From the IMG/VR virus record IMGVR_UViG_3300049893_002452, positions 1-49,781 of that record: 49,781 nucleotides of DNA, one strand, 5' to 3'. Source of the stretch: a virus. The translations under genes and the position numbers were made by a program. The notes under the pieces are model-generated. The model was given only the letters and a program-made list of their open reading frames with translations, searched no databases and was not told the origin of the DNA. This document shows, piece after piece, positions 14,834 through 23,496 of the stretch; position 1 is the first letter of the stretch, and each line of letters starts with the position of its first letter.

Positions 14834-16810
14834 CTATGGGATCGCGATGAGCTGTCCAGTTCGACCCTCGGGCACCTTCGACCAGTCGTCAGCGTAACAG
14901 CACGACAACGGCCCGAACGCGAGCAGCACCTTCGAGTCGGCGACCCCGAACTCCGAGCGCACCTTGTCGACGTACACCCACGTCCCCGGCCACGGGCGAG
15001 GGGGCTTCGCGTTCGGGCGCGGCGGATCGCGCACGACGATCAGCACCTCGGAGGCGTCCTGCTTGATGGCGCTCGCCCCCTTGAGGTCGTTCAGCGTCGG
15101 CCTGTCCGCGTCCTGCGGCAGCGACTTGGGGTGGCAGACGAGGACGATCGTGACGCCGACCGTGTACGCGGTGATCGCCAGCGCGCGCACGATCGCCTCG
15201 ATCTGCTGGCGTTCGTCCTCGCCGCGTTCGAGCAGGAACCCGAGGTGATCGACCAGCACGACGCGCACGCCGAGACGCCGCGCGCCGTAGCGGATCGCGT
15301 TCATCAGCCTGTCGGGCTTGCAATCGCCGTAGTGGTCGAGGATCGTCAGCGGCAGCTTGCCGAGCGCGAGCACCGCGTCGCGCCGCTGGTCCGGCGAGAC
15401 GCTGGTGAAGTCGCCGCCGAGTTCCATGCGGACGAGCTTCTGCACGCTGCCGATCGGCCGCTGCTCGAACGACGTGATCATCGTCGGCACGCCGGCCTTC
15501 GCCTGCGCGTAGCACAACCACGTCGCGAACGTCGTCTTGCCGTGGCCGGTGTCGCCGCTAACGATGACGAGCCCGGGCCGAAGCCCGCCGATCGCGGCGT
15601 CAAGCCGCTGCGACGACGTCGACCTCCCGACGAGTTCCTGCGGGTTGGAGATCAGCTTCTCCAAGTCGTCGGCGTACTGGTCGACGGTCTTGAGCGCCGA
15701 CCCGAACATCGGCGTGGCGAGCACGAGCGCGCGCCGGATGGACTCGACGGGGACACCGCTGACGAGGCACTCGTTCGCGTCCTTCTTCGGCAGCACCGCG
15801 CGCGTGCAGCGGTCGACCCCCATCTTCTCGGCGAACTTGATCGCGCCCTCGTTGCCCGCCTTGTCGTTGTCGTAGCAGAGCGTGAACCCGGTGTAGGGCT
15901 CCAGCACGTCCAGCCACTCGTCCTTCCACGCGCCTGCACCCGCGGTGCCCGACACGACGCTGGCGGTGAAGCCGTACTGCCAGAGCGCGACGACGTCGAG
16001 CTCGCCCTCGGTGACGATCACGGCGGAACCGATGTCGGTGCCGAGCCGGTCGACGCCGAACAGCGGCAGCGGCCGACCGTTGCACACCCTGTACGACTTC
16101 TTCGCAGGCGGCACGCTTCGGAACCGCACGTTGACGACGCGCTCGGAGTGGTCGCGCAGCGGGATCGTCAACCACGGTTCACCAGCGATGACGGCTGCGC
16201 CGAGGCCCCACTCCTTCACCGTCGCCTCGGTGAACCCGCGGCCGGTCGCCGACGTGAGGTAGTCGAGCACCGCCTTCCCCTCGGGCGTGAACAGGCGCGC
16301 GGCGCACTCCTCCGCGAGCCCCTCGCGCCATGCGAACGCACCGCCACCGCCGTCGCGGTGCTCGTGCTGCTCGCTCGCTTCCGGCTCCGGGTCGGGCTTC
16401 GACCGCTTGCGCTCCTCGTTGATCTGCTTGCCGAGCAAGCGCGCCGCCATGTCCTCGCTCGTGCGGATCGACGGCCGGTCACCCGTCGCCGAGCACCAGC
16501 CCTGCTCCGAGCAGAACGTGCGGAGCTCGGCCCACTGGGCTCCGTTGAACTCCGACGTCTTGCGCCCGTACTTGATCAGCGCGATCAGGTCGAGCACGTC
16601 CCCGTGCGCGCTGCACCGGTGACACTTCCATCCCTTGCCGTCGCCGGAGACTCCGACCGGGCCGCGCCGGTCGTCCTTGCCGCGGGTCGTCTCGTTGCAC
16701 GCGGGGCACGGTCCCCAGGTGTGCATCCGACCGACGCGCATCCCGAGCGTCGGTGCGATCGACGCCAGCGGCGTCACCTTCACGCCTTCAATCCATTCGG
16801 CCACGGTCAC
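14834..16810 (-). CDS. Primase-helicase (T7 gp4-like)
   Basis: This 658-residue replication protein has, in order, a zinc finger (GPCPAC ... KCHRCSAHGD, residues about 33-70), a TOPRIM primase core (VIVTEGELDVVALW and LCYDNDKAGNEGA, about residues 260-330), and a RecA/DnaB-type helicase domain with Walker A SGDTGHGKTT near residue 418 and Walker B VRVVLVDHLGFLL. It should unwind the phage fork and prime the lagging strand. The GTG start overlaps the stop of the helper gene upstream (GTGA). Confidence 0.92.
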   Translation of the reverse strand: MTVAEWIEGVKVTPLASIAPTLGMRVGRMHTWGPCPACNETTRGKDDRRGPVGVSGDGKGWKCHRCSAHGDVLDLIALIKYGRKTSEFNGAQWAELRTFCSEQGWCSATGDRPSIRTSEDMAARLLGKQINEERKRSKPDPEPEASEQHEHRDGGGGAFAWREGLAEECAARLFTPEGKAVLDYLTSATGRGFTEATVKEWGLGAAVIAGEPWLTIPLRDHSERVVNVRFRSVPPAKKSYRVCNGRPLPLFGVDRLGTDIGSAVIVTEGELDVVALWQYGFTASVVSGTAGAGAWKDEWLDVLEPYTGFTLCYDNDKAGNEGAIKFAEKMGVDRCTRAVLPKKDANECLVSGVPVESIRRALVLATPMFGSALKTVDQYADDLEKLISNPQELVGRSTSSQRLDAAIGGLRPGLVIVSGDTGHGKTTFATWLCYAQAKAGVPTMITSFEQRPIGSVQKLVRMELGGDFTSVSPDQRRDAVLALGKLPLTILDHYGDCKPDRLMNAIRYGARRLGVRVVLVDHLGFLLERGEDERQQIEAIVRALAITAYTVGVTIVLVCHPKSLPQDADRPTLNDLKGASAIKQDASEVLIVVRDPPRPNAKPPRPWPGTWVYVDKVRSEFGVADSKVLLAFGPLSCCYADDWSKVPEGRTGQLIAIP

Positions 16811-17229
16811 GCCTCGCCGGCGAAGGGACGAGCACGGAACGCGCCCATCGCGCCGAAGTCAACACCCGTCGTGGAGCTCGCCGCGGTCGGCTTCGTCGTC
16901 GAGGCGGTCTTCGCGTCGCGCCACAGCAGGGCCTTCTCAACGCGGTCGGCGAGCTTCTCCTTGCGGAGCAGCGAGTCGAGCGCGGTGTAGTCCTTGTCGC
17001 GGTCGTTGTCGCCGCGCATGAACTTGCACCAGCTGTCGTCGGCCTCGAAGACGTACTCGACGAGCGCGCAGAGGTCGTCGGCCGAGTACCCGAGCCCCAT
17101 GCGCGACGCGATCAGCTTCGAGCGGTCGCTGGTCAGCTTGCAGAGCGCCGGCTTCGGCCGGTGCTTTGCCCATGCGTCGAACACGCGCTGGATGTCGAAC
17201 ATCGTTGCCGCCGTCTTCTTCGCGGTCAT
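16807..17229 (-). CDS. Helicase-loader-like replication accessory protein
   Basis: This 140-residue protein contains KLIASRMGLGYSADDLCALVEYVF, DDSWCKFMRGDNDRDKDY and LDSLLRKEKLADRVEKAL. That order (a basic helix, a [YF]s.edl-type helix, a W-x-x-G-x-N-type turn and a final helix) resembles the C-terminal part of phage replication proteins that load the helicase. It is coupled to the primase-helicase gene by a GTGA overlap. The ATG at 17229 follows GGAGG. The loader role is inferred from pattern and neighbour. Confidence 0.6.
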   Translation of the reverse strand: MTAKKTAATMFDIQRVFDAWAKHRPKPALCKLTSDRSKLIASRMGLGYSADDLCALVEYVFEADDSWCKFMRGDNDRDKDYTALDSLLRKEKLADRVEKALLWRDAKTASTTKPTAASSTTGVDFGAMGAFRARPFAGEA

Positions 17230-17303
17230 CGAGCCTCCGGTGCCGGTGTGGGATCGGTCGTGGCCGGCACCCACCAGTATGCGCCCGCGCGCAGGCGGGT
17301 GGG

Positions 17304-18059
17304 TCAGGCGCGTCGGTCGATCTTGCCGAACAGCAGCTTGCCGTCGCGCTGCCGGACGACGACCCATCGTGCGCCGTCGCGGCCGACGTACTGCAGCAGC
17401 TCCTCGGCCTCGCGGAACACGTCGATCGCCGTCGGGTCTTCGAGCTCGACCTTGCGCCAGCCTTCGCTCGCAGCGAGCGAGTACAGATCCTCGCGCGAGG
17501 CCATGCGGAAGGTCGCGCGCCCGCAACCGTCGCGCAGCGAGACGCGCTCGGGTTGCGGCGCTGGCGCCGTCCTCCCGTCGGTGCGCACGCGCGGGCGGTC
17601 GGTCGGGATCGGCGGACGGCCGGGGCTCGGCAGCGTGCTCGTCCTGTAGCGGTAGCCCTTGCCGAGCTTCTCCGCGATGCGCTCGCGCGCCTCCGCGAGC
17701 GTGACGACCTGCGACTGCCCGTTGGTCCCGTTGCGACCCCAGGTGAGCCGCGCCTTGTCTGGACCGCTGCCCGTCGGAGCGACCGGCTCGACCCTGTAGA
17801 ACTTGTCGTGTCCGTCGGTGTCGCAGACGAGCTCGACCTTCCAGTCGGCGCCAGCGTTGCGGTACCGCATGATCTCGTCCGCGGTGATCGTCGCCGCCGT
17901 CATCTGCACCTCCCAGCCGGGGCATACATCGCTCGGCGCCGACGCGCAGAACGAGCGCATCCGCCACACGCCGGCGATCTGTGCCGAGGCCATGCACGCA
18001 AGGCGTGCTCGCTGCTGACCGAGGTGCGCGCAGGTGAAGCACGTCCTCGGGACCGTCAC
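17304..18059 (-). CDS. Cys-cluster plus WGR-domain protein
   Basis: This 251-residue protein starts at a GTG in a GTGA overlap with the resolvase gene. Residues 1-50 hold a zinc-like cluster (CFTCAHL, then Cys in RLACMA, SFCASAP and DVCPGW). Residues about 60-140 form a WGR domain (KFYRVEP, ARLTWGRNGTNGQS, EKLGKGYR). WGR domains bind DNA ends or nucleic acid in PARP-type proteins. A C-terminal 80 residues is unassigned. An internal ATG at 17903 has its own GGAGG and would give a 199-residue form with only the WGR part, so two products are possible. Confidence 0.68.
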   Translation of the reverse strand: MTVPRTCFTCAHLGQQRARLACMASAQIAGVWRMRSFCASAPSDVCPGWEVQMTAATITADEIMRYRNAGADWKVELVCDTDGHDKFYRVEPVAPTGSGPDKARLTWGRNGTNGQSQVVTLAEARERIAEKLGKGYRYRTSTLPSPGRPPIPTDRPRVRTDGRTAPAPQPERVSLRDGCGRATFRMASREDLYSLAASEGWRKVELEDPTAIDVFREAEELLQYVGRDGARWVVVRQRDGKLLFGKIDRRA

Positions 18060-18631
18060 CGGTGCAGCCCGCGCCACGCCGCGATGCCCGCCGCGTCGGT
18101 GATGTGGTCGTGGTCCCCGAGTACCGCGAGCAGCGCGCCCAGCCCCTTGATCCGCGCAGGCATCAGGCCGAGCGACGCGGGCTTCGTTCCCCCGCGCTTC
18201 ACCGGGCCAAACATCATCCGCTGCCACACCGGCGGGCGCACCCACAGCGCCTCGCCGGTCGGGTCCCACCGTTCGACCGCGGAGACAACAGCCCCGCCGA
18301 ACTTCGCGATCTTGACCGTCGTGTTCGGGTTCTGCACGACGATCGCCTCCTCGGCCGCGACGCGCATCGCGCCGGCGAGCATGATCAGCCCGCGCTGCTC
18401 CATGAACCGCAGGCACGTCAGCCCGATCGCCCAGGCGCCCGTCAGCCCGTCGTGGCTGACGCGGTCACCGTCGACGGTCGCGATGTTCAGCTTGAACACG
18501 GAGCGACCGTCGACGGTGTGCTTCTTCCAGTGGAAGGCCGCGACCGCCTGCGTCGGTTCGGACAGCAGGGTCATCGCGCCTTCCGCCGCGGGATCGACTC
18601 CGAGGAGCCAGCCGTCTCGAACCTTCGCCAC
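18056..18631 (-). CDS. RuvC-like Holliday junction resolvase
   Basis: This 191-residue RNase H-fold protein has an acidic first strand LLGVDPAAEG (Asp13), a central acidic pair in VAAEEAIVVQN, and a C-terminal GDHDHITDAAGIAAWRGL block with the last Asp. This is the RuvC/phage resolvase layout. It should cut branched DNA during replication or before packaging. The GTG start at 18631 follows AGGGGG. It sits in the replication block. Confidence 0.8.
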   Translation of the reverse strand: MAKVRDGWLLGVDPAAEGAMTLLSEPTQAVAAFHWKKHTVDGRSVFKLNIATVDGDRVSHDGLTGAWAIGLTCLRFMEQRGLIMLAGAMRVAAEEAIVVQNPNTTVKIAKFGGAVVSAVERWDPTGEALWVRPPVWQRMMFGPVKRGGTKPASLGLMPARIKGLGALLAVLGDHDHITDAAGIAAWRGLHR

Positions 18632-18643
18632 GTTGCCCCCTGC

Positions 18644-19234
18644 TTAGAACGGGATGTCGTCGGTGTCGCCGCCACCGCCGCCGCTGTACGACTCCTCGTC
18701 CGGCGCGGAGGAGCGCGCGCTGCTCCCCGACGAGCGGCTGCCTCCGCGGCCCGCCTCGCGTTCCTTCTCCTCGATCTTCGCGAGGTACTTCTGCCAGCTG
18801 GCTTCGCCGTGCGCGATCATCTCGTCCCACTCGGGGTCCTGCTCGCCGCGGTATTTCGCGAACTTGTCGACCTCGGGGCGCTCGTTCCCTTCCCACTCGG
18901 TGACCTTCACGGTGCCGATGATGGGCTTCGCGTTGGCGAGCATCTTCTCGATGACCTCGGGCTTCGTCGGGTCGTGAGGCTGCGTGTACCCGATCGCCTG
19001 ACAGAACGCGCCGTAACGGAACATCGCCGCGTCCACGAGCGCGAACCGCGCGCGCACCGAGTTCTTCTCGTCGCCGATCTCGGCGAGATCGCGCAGGCAC
19101 ACGAACGCGATGTCGAGCATCTGCGTGCCCTTCTTCGAGCTGTTGTAGAGCCTGTACCCGACCGGGTGCAGCACCTTTCGCCCAGCACCGCAGGCGCCGC
19201 TGGACTTCTCCTTCGAGGGGTCGTACATCGCCAT
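18644..19234 (-). CDS. Single-stranded DNA-binding-like protein
   Basis: This 196-residue protein has a beta-rich core (residues about 30-130, with IIGTVKVTEWEGN and VDKFAKYR) and a low-complexity Ser/Gly tail that ends in DDIPF. An acidic flexible tail with a final hydrophobic residue is the mark of SSB proteins that recruit partners. The core resembles phage DUF669-type SSBs. It is followed closely by the RuvC-like gene and preceded by the RecA-fold ATPase gene. Confidence 0.75.
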   Translation of the reverse strand: MAMYDPSKEKSSGACGAGRKVLHPVGYRLYNSSKKGTQMLDIAFVCLRDLAEIGDEKNSVRARFALVDAAMFRYGAFCQAIGYTQPHDPTKPEVIEKMLANAKPIIGTVKVTEWEGNERPEVDKFAKYRGEQDPEWDEMIAHGEASWQKYLAKIEEKEREAGRGGSRSSGSSARSSAPDEESYSGGGGGDTDDIPF

Positions 19235-19246
19235 CGTCGTGATCTC

Positions 19247-20185
19247 CTACTTCGCGGCCGGCTGTTCGCCGGCCTTGTTGTTGGTGGTGTCGTCGGCAGG
19301 CTTCTTCTCGTCCTTCTTCTTCTTGTCCGCCTTCGCGGCAGCGGGCTTCTCGGCGGGCGGTTCGCCAGCGGGCTTGTCGCTCGGCTTGCCGGACGCGAGC
19401 ACGCGGAACCACTCCGTGACGTTCGGCTCCTGCACGCCGGTCAGCGGGAAGCACGGTTTCACCAGATACCGCGACGGCCCCTCGAACATGACGCGGTGGA
19501 ATACCTGCTTCTCGCCGTTCTCGCTGGCCTTCTCCTTCTTGAAGCAGTAGCCGACGGCGTTGAAGTACTGCGCGACTTCGTTGTGGAGCTTCTTCCCCTC
19601 GAAGCTCGGGTACAGGTAGCGCACCGCGGTCCCCGACGACTCGTCCGTCTCGCCGTTCTCGAGGGCCGTGCAGACGACGTGGTACGGCACGTCGCGCAGA
19701 AGCCGCATGAACCGCCGCATCTTCTCGGTCAGCGAGCCCCAGTCGGCGAGGGTCAGGGTCGTCTCGGTCGGCTCCTTCTCGCCCTTGGACTTCGCCTCCT
19801 TGCGTTCGTCCGCGAGCCGCTGCTGGAGGATCTCGTCCTTCATCAGCCGCTGAATCTCGGTGAGCGAGTCGATGACGATCGTGCGGCACCCGTGCGCCTT
19901 GAGCTCGTCGCCAGCAGCGGCGCGCATGAACTGCCGCACCGCGGCGATGTCCGTGCAGAGGGTCACGCGCGCGTCGGGGTTGCTGTTCTTGACGGACTGC
20001 AACCCGTTCCGCTCGGTGAGCAGGACGAAGACGCCGGGCGCGCTCGCGCTCGCCCACGACTTCCCCGAGCCCGACGGCCCCCAGAGGAACACTTTGTAGT
20101 GCATCGCCTCGGCGTTCTGGTCCCCAGCACGCTCGAAGGTCAGCGATCCGATGTTGACGGTCTTGTCGTTGTTCTCGGTACTCAC
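19247..20185 (-). CDS. RecA-fold ATPase (Sak4-like recombination protein)
   Basis: This 312-residue protein has Walker A GPSGSGKS at residues 36-43 and Walker B TIVIDSLTEIQR near residue 104. It then has the GSLTEKMRRFMRLLRDVPYHVV segment typical of phage Sak4/AAA_24 proteins, and a Lys/Ala/Pro-rich disordered tail. Sak4 proteins anneal or pair single strands with an SSB partner, and an SSB-like gene lies directly downstream. The GTG start overlaps the nuclease stop (GTGA). Confidence 0.82.
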   Translation of the reverse strand: MSTENNDKTVNIGSLTFERAGDQNAEAMHYKVFLWGPSGSGKSWASASAPGVFVLLTERNGLQSVKNSNPDARVTLCTDIAAVRQFMRAAAGDELKAHGCRTIVIDSLTEIQRLMKDEILQQRLADERKEAKSKGEKEPTETTLTLADWGSLTEKMRRFMRLLRDVPYHVVCTALENGETDESSGTAVRYLYPSFEGKKLHNEVAQYFNAVGYCFKKEKASENGEKQVFHRVMFEGPSRYLVKPCFPLTGVQEPNVTEWFRVLASGKPSDKPAGEPPAEKPAAAKADKKKKDEKKPADDTTNNKAGEQPAAK

Positions 20186-21621
20186 CAGCCCAGCTCCTCG
20201 CCGAGATCGTCCGCAGGAGGCGGCGCGATCGTCGGCTGTTGTTCGGTCCATCGGACCGAGGTTGACGTCTCGAAGTTCTGTCGCACGAGAGGCCCGTCCT
20301 CCAAGCACGGCCCGCGGTACGGGCACCGACCGCCCGGCAGACGGCAGATCGCCGTGCGGGGGAATGCGACGTCGAGGTCGTTGGGCGAAGTCGAAGTCGC
20401 CGCTGCACGCCGCATCGCGGAGAGCGAGCCGCAGATCGCGAAGACCTCCCTGGCATACCGCGCGACGGGCTCGCGGCCGACCGTTCCGAAGTCGCGCAGG
20501 TACAGCTTGGGATCGATCTCGGCCTCGAGCTTGTCGAGGTGGTCGATGTAGTCCTTCTCGTCGAACCCGTGCTTCGCGAGCGCCGCGCGGTACCGCCACG
20601 AGGGGATCGTCCCCGCTGCGCGCGACAACCCCGGGCAGCGCAGCACGGGTTCGCCGTCGGCGTCGACCTGCCAGACCTGCCGCTTGCCCTTCATCAGCGG
20701 CTTCCCCTCCTCGTCGAGCACCGGCACCTTCGCCGCTGCGAGCGGCTTCGGGTCGCCGTGCTTGACCGACGAGACGATGTCGTACATGAACCCGGCGACG
20801 CGCGTGGCGCCCGGGAACTCCTTGAGGTGGTGTTCGACGAGCCACACGTAGCCGCCGATCTGCGGATCGACCGAGACGCCCTGCATGTACCCGGCTGGGT
20901 CCTTCGAGCTCTTTCCTTCCCACACCCACAGGTCGCCGGTGACGCGGTGCTGGTACAGCGCGTCGAGCTTGCCGATCTGGTAGTACGGCCAGCGCACGGA
21001 GACGGCGTGCTCGCTGCGAGCCTCGCCGGTGCGGGCAACCCGCATCCCCTCGGGCGTGCGGACCAACCACGTCACCGGGCTGTACGGGTTGCCGGTCGAC
21101 GGGTTGATCACCGGCGCGGCGAAGGCGACCTCGACGCCGACGACGCGGTAGTCGTCCAGCGGCTTGCGGCCGTACTCCAGCACGTAGCCCTCCCAGCAGC
21201 GAGTGAGGGTCTGCGCCTCCTCGGCGGGATCGAAGTCGTCGCTCTTGCCGTGCTCGCGCTCGATGCGCTCCCACTCGCGCAGCGCGCGCGCAACCGGTCC
21301 GAGCCCGGAGCCCGCGCAGCGGGCGCACCGCTCGTCGGCGATCGCGCCGCATCCCGCACACCAGACGCACCGGTGCACGGCGTCGACCGGGTACTCGCTG
21401 TCGAACTTCATCCAGTAGGTGTGCAGGTCGTCGAGCAGCGTTCCCCAGGCCGCGCCGTACCGCAGCGGTCGCGCGGCGACCTTCGGACGCAGGCCCTCGA
21501 CCTCGGCGAACCAGTACCGACGCGCGCACGCCGCCGTGTTCCGCTCGGTGTTGGTGAAGACGATTGCTCGGTCGGGAAGACCGAAGACGTGCTGTTCGTA
21601 GCGTGAGACGCAGAGCTGCAT
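20182..21621 (-). CDS. Cas4/AddB-like PD-(D/E)XK nuclease with Fe-S cysteines
   Basis: This 479-residue protein has a nuclease core GKLDALYQHR then WVWEGKSSKD and a QIGGYVWLVEH helix (the Asp, ExK and QxxxY motifs of RecB/Cas4 nucleases). Cys4 near the start and CX6CX5C near the C-terminus (CRLPGGRCPYRGPC) match the four cysteines that hold an iron-sulfur cluster in Cas4 and AddB. A second cysteine cluster (CVWCAGCG, then CARCAGSG) looks like an inserted zinc finger. It likely resects DNA ends for the Sak4-like ATPase. No ribosome site precedes the ATG at 21621. Confidence 0.83.
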   Translation of the reverse strand: MQLCVSRYEQHVFGLPDRAIVFTNTERNTAACARRYWFAEVEGLRPKVAARPLRYGAAWGTLLDDLHTYWMKFDSEYPVDAVHRCVWCAGCGAIADERCARCAGSGLGPVARALREWERIEREHGKSDDFDPAEEAQTLTRCWEGYVLEYGRKPLDDYRVVGVEVAFAAPVINPSTGNPYSPVTWLVRTPEGMRVARTGEARSEHAVSVRWPYYQIGKLDALYQHRVTGDLWVWEGKSSKDPAGYMQGVSVDPQIGGYVWLVEHHLKEFPGATRVAGFMYDIVSSVKHGDPKPLAAAKVPVLDEEGKPLMKGKRQVWQVDADGEPVLRCPGLSRAAGTIPSWRYRAALAKHGFDEKDYIDHLDKLEAEIDPKLYLRDFGTVGREPVARYAREVFAICGSLSAMRRAAATSTSPNDLDVAFPRTAICRLPGGRCPYRGPCLEDGPLVRQNFETSTSVRWTEQQPTIAPPPADDLGEELGW

Positions 21622-21646
21622 GCTGTACCCCGGACGGGTGTATGCC
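21618..21646 (+). promoter_or_regulatory. Palindromic promoter/operator element, copy 6 (plus orientation)
   Basis: The core GTACCCCGGACGGGTGTAT (21625-21643) is followed by -10-like TATGCC. The -35 position is GCATGC. It points to the plus-strand gene at 22000 but also abuts the nuclease start codon, so a bound protein could block that gene. Confidence 0.55.
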
Positions 21647-21712
21647 GCGACCGTGCCCCGGGGAAGTCGTCGGACCTGCGAGACGGCCAGAATCTGTCCG
21701 GCTCTGACGAGC

Positions 21713-21743
21713 GGGGCGGTGCGACACCATGCCGCACCGCCCC
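21713..21743. other. Perfect 11-bp hairpin in the nuclease leader
   Basis: GGGGCGGTGCG (21713-21723) pairs exactly with 21733-21743 around a nine-base loop. It lies between the minus-strand promoter and the nuclease start, so it would be in the 5' leader of that transcript. There is no T run on either side. Confidence 0.65.
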
Positions 21744-21782
21744 TGGAGGTTCTCGTGCGCCGGCCACGACTCCGGCACCACG

Positions 21783-21811
21783 AGGGTACCCGCGACCCGT
21801 CGTCGGGACAA
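21783..21811 (-). promoter_or_regulatory. Candidate minus-strand promoter for the nuclease/recombination operon
   Basis: Reading on the minus strand, -35 TTGTCC, a 17-base spacer and -10 TACCCT. It has the same -35 as elements 4 and 5 but not the GTAC palindrome. Confidence 0.55.
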
Positions 21812-21999
21812 GTCGAGCACGCGCATCGTGTCGGGCGCTCGCTGCGACGTTGTTGTGCTTGACCAGACGGCGGCGCCCGAGGTACAGGTGGGGTGCGCGG
21901 CGGTACAACCGCGCACCGGGCAACGTCAGTAGCTCGAAGAGCCGACGGGGGGAGACTTCGCTCCCTCCGTCGGTTGCTTCTGACGACCTGCAAGGAACC

Positions 22000-23496
22000 A
22001 TGCAGCCCTCCCGCACAGCCTCGGCCCTTGTGCGCCTCGTAACCGAGGCACCGCCCAAGCTCGCCGATGCGCTCTGCGCGCTGCTCGAACGACTCGCCCA
22101 TCATCCGCGGCAGCCGGTCGACGGCGGCGGCTCGTACGTCGAGCTCTCGGTCGGGTACATCCGGTGCCTCGCCGACGTCGGCTACGAGACGGCGCGACGC
22201 GCATGGCACGCGGCGCTCGGCATCCTCGGCTGGGAGTCGCTGCACGTCGAGCAGATCCGCGCGCTCGGGCTCACCCTGCGCGAGCGACCCGTCGGCGGGT
22301 TGTGGGGGCAGCACCTCCTCGTCCCGCCCGAGGCCGAACGCGCGGTGCGCCTTGCCGTTGACGCGCTTGCCCTTCCCGCGCGCCGGACAGCCGACCCCGG
22401 CACCTGGGCCCCGGTCGACGTCGTCGCCCGCGCAGGGCGCATGTTCACCCGCTGTCCGTTCCACAACGACCGCGACCCGTCGATGCTGCTCAACCCGAAC
22501 GGCTCGGGCGTCTGCTTCGGCTGCTGCGGCGCCGACGAGCGGCCGCTCCGGGTCTGCTGGCGGAACGTGGACGGAACCGTCCGGGTAGCACCCGCGATCG
22601 GTCACCGGAAAGACGTGGTCCCCTGTACTGAATCAAGGACGGGGAGAATAGAGAATCCTCCTCCTGGGCCGGGCGCCCGGTGCCCGCTGGTCCTGGGAGC
22701 CCTGTACGGGGACGCCGACGGCTGCTGGTCAGGACCGACGGGCATGCGCCGCTCCGAGAGCCGCGCGACGACGCTGCTCGGTCTGCTGGCGCACGCCGAC
22801 CGCCTCGCGTCCGGCCACGCCGAGAGGACCGCGATGCACGAGGCGATGGCCGCCTGGGAAGCGAGCGGCGAGAACGACCCGCGCCTGCACCTCCCCGACC
22901 GCTACGTCTCGGTCGACCGGATGCAGGCCGTCGGCTGGCGCACGTTCGCCGCTCGAGGACAACAGGTCCACGTCCCCGTCCGGTGGGAGCCCGCGGTGCT
23001 CGAACACGTCCTCGTCGACCTCGACGGGTTCGACTCCGCGCCGACCGGGAACCGGACCCTCGCCGACGCCGGCGTCGTGCTCGCGCGCTGGGCCGCGACG
23101 GTGCCGTGGTTGTCCGGCGCGGTCGCGGTGATCCGCACGTCGCACCTCGGGGTGCAAGCCGTCTTCGGCGTTGCCGGTCGTCACGACCCGCGCGCGTGGC
23201 ACGCCGACCCGGCGAACAAGGCTCGGCTGCGCGAGCTCGACGCGGTCGTCCTCGCTGCGGTGCGCGGTGCCGGCTTCACCGGCGGGGCCGCAGACCCGAG
23301 CGCGCACGCCGCCGGTCGGCTGATGCGCAGGCCCGGCGCACGGGTCGCGAAGGACGGGCTCCCCTACGTCTCTCGGCTTGCGTTCTCGACTACTTCCGCA
23401 GCCACAGGTGAACGCGCAGCTTGGTCGGCTGACCGCTCGTCTCGACGATCTGCAGCGCCCGGTTGGCGCCCAGCACCGGAAGGTTCGTCGTCTTGA
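22000..23496 (+). CDS. Primase-type zinc-finger replication protein (possible AEP-like primase), plus strand
   Basis: This 498-residue protein runs against its neighbours. The N-terminal third is helical. A CHC2-like zinc finger follows (CPFHNDRDPSM, then GVCFGCC, about residues 154-177). The C-terminal half has VLVDLDGFDS and RTSHLGVQAVF, which recall motifs I and II of archaeo-eukaryotic primases, but the usual motif II His appears as Gln. The ATG at 22000 follows AAGGA. The last 107 bases overlap the convergent gene at 23390-23893. With a full primase-helicase already present, it may be an initiator or a second primase. The AEP assignment is tentative. Confidence 0.65.
   Translation: MQPSRTASALVRLVTEAPPKLADALCALLERLAHHPRQPVDGGGSYVELSVGYIRCLADVGYETARRAWHAALGILGWESLHVEQIRALGLTLRERPVGGLWGQHLLVPPEAERAVRLAVDALALPARRTADPGTWAPVDVVARAGRMFTRCPFHNDRDPSMLLNPNGSGVCFGCCGADERPLRVCWRNVDGTVRVAPAIGHRKDVVPCTESRTGRIENPPPGPGARCPLVLGALYGDADGCWSGPTGMRRSESRATTLLGLLAHADRLASGHAERTAMHEAMAAWEASGENDPRLHLPDRYVSVDRMQAVGWRTFAARGQQVHVPVRWEPAVLEHVLVDLDGFDSAPTGNRTLADAGVVLARWAATVPWLSGAVAVIRTSHLGVQAVFGVAGRHDPRAWHADPANKARLRELDAVVLAAVRGAGFTGGAADPSAHAAGRLMRRPGARVAKDGLPYVSRLAFSTTSAATGERAAWSADRSSRRSAAPGWRPAPEGSSS

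Larger units (their letters stand above)
21622..21999. other. Divergent control region between nuclease and plus-strand replication gene
   Basis: This 378-base gap holds a palindromic element, a perfect hairpin, a minus-strand promoter and about 190 further bases with no feature I can name. It is the only head-to-head junction in the replication half, which makes it a candidate site for early control or an origin. I see no clear iteron array or AT-rich stretch. Confidence 0.6.
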
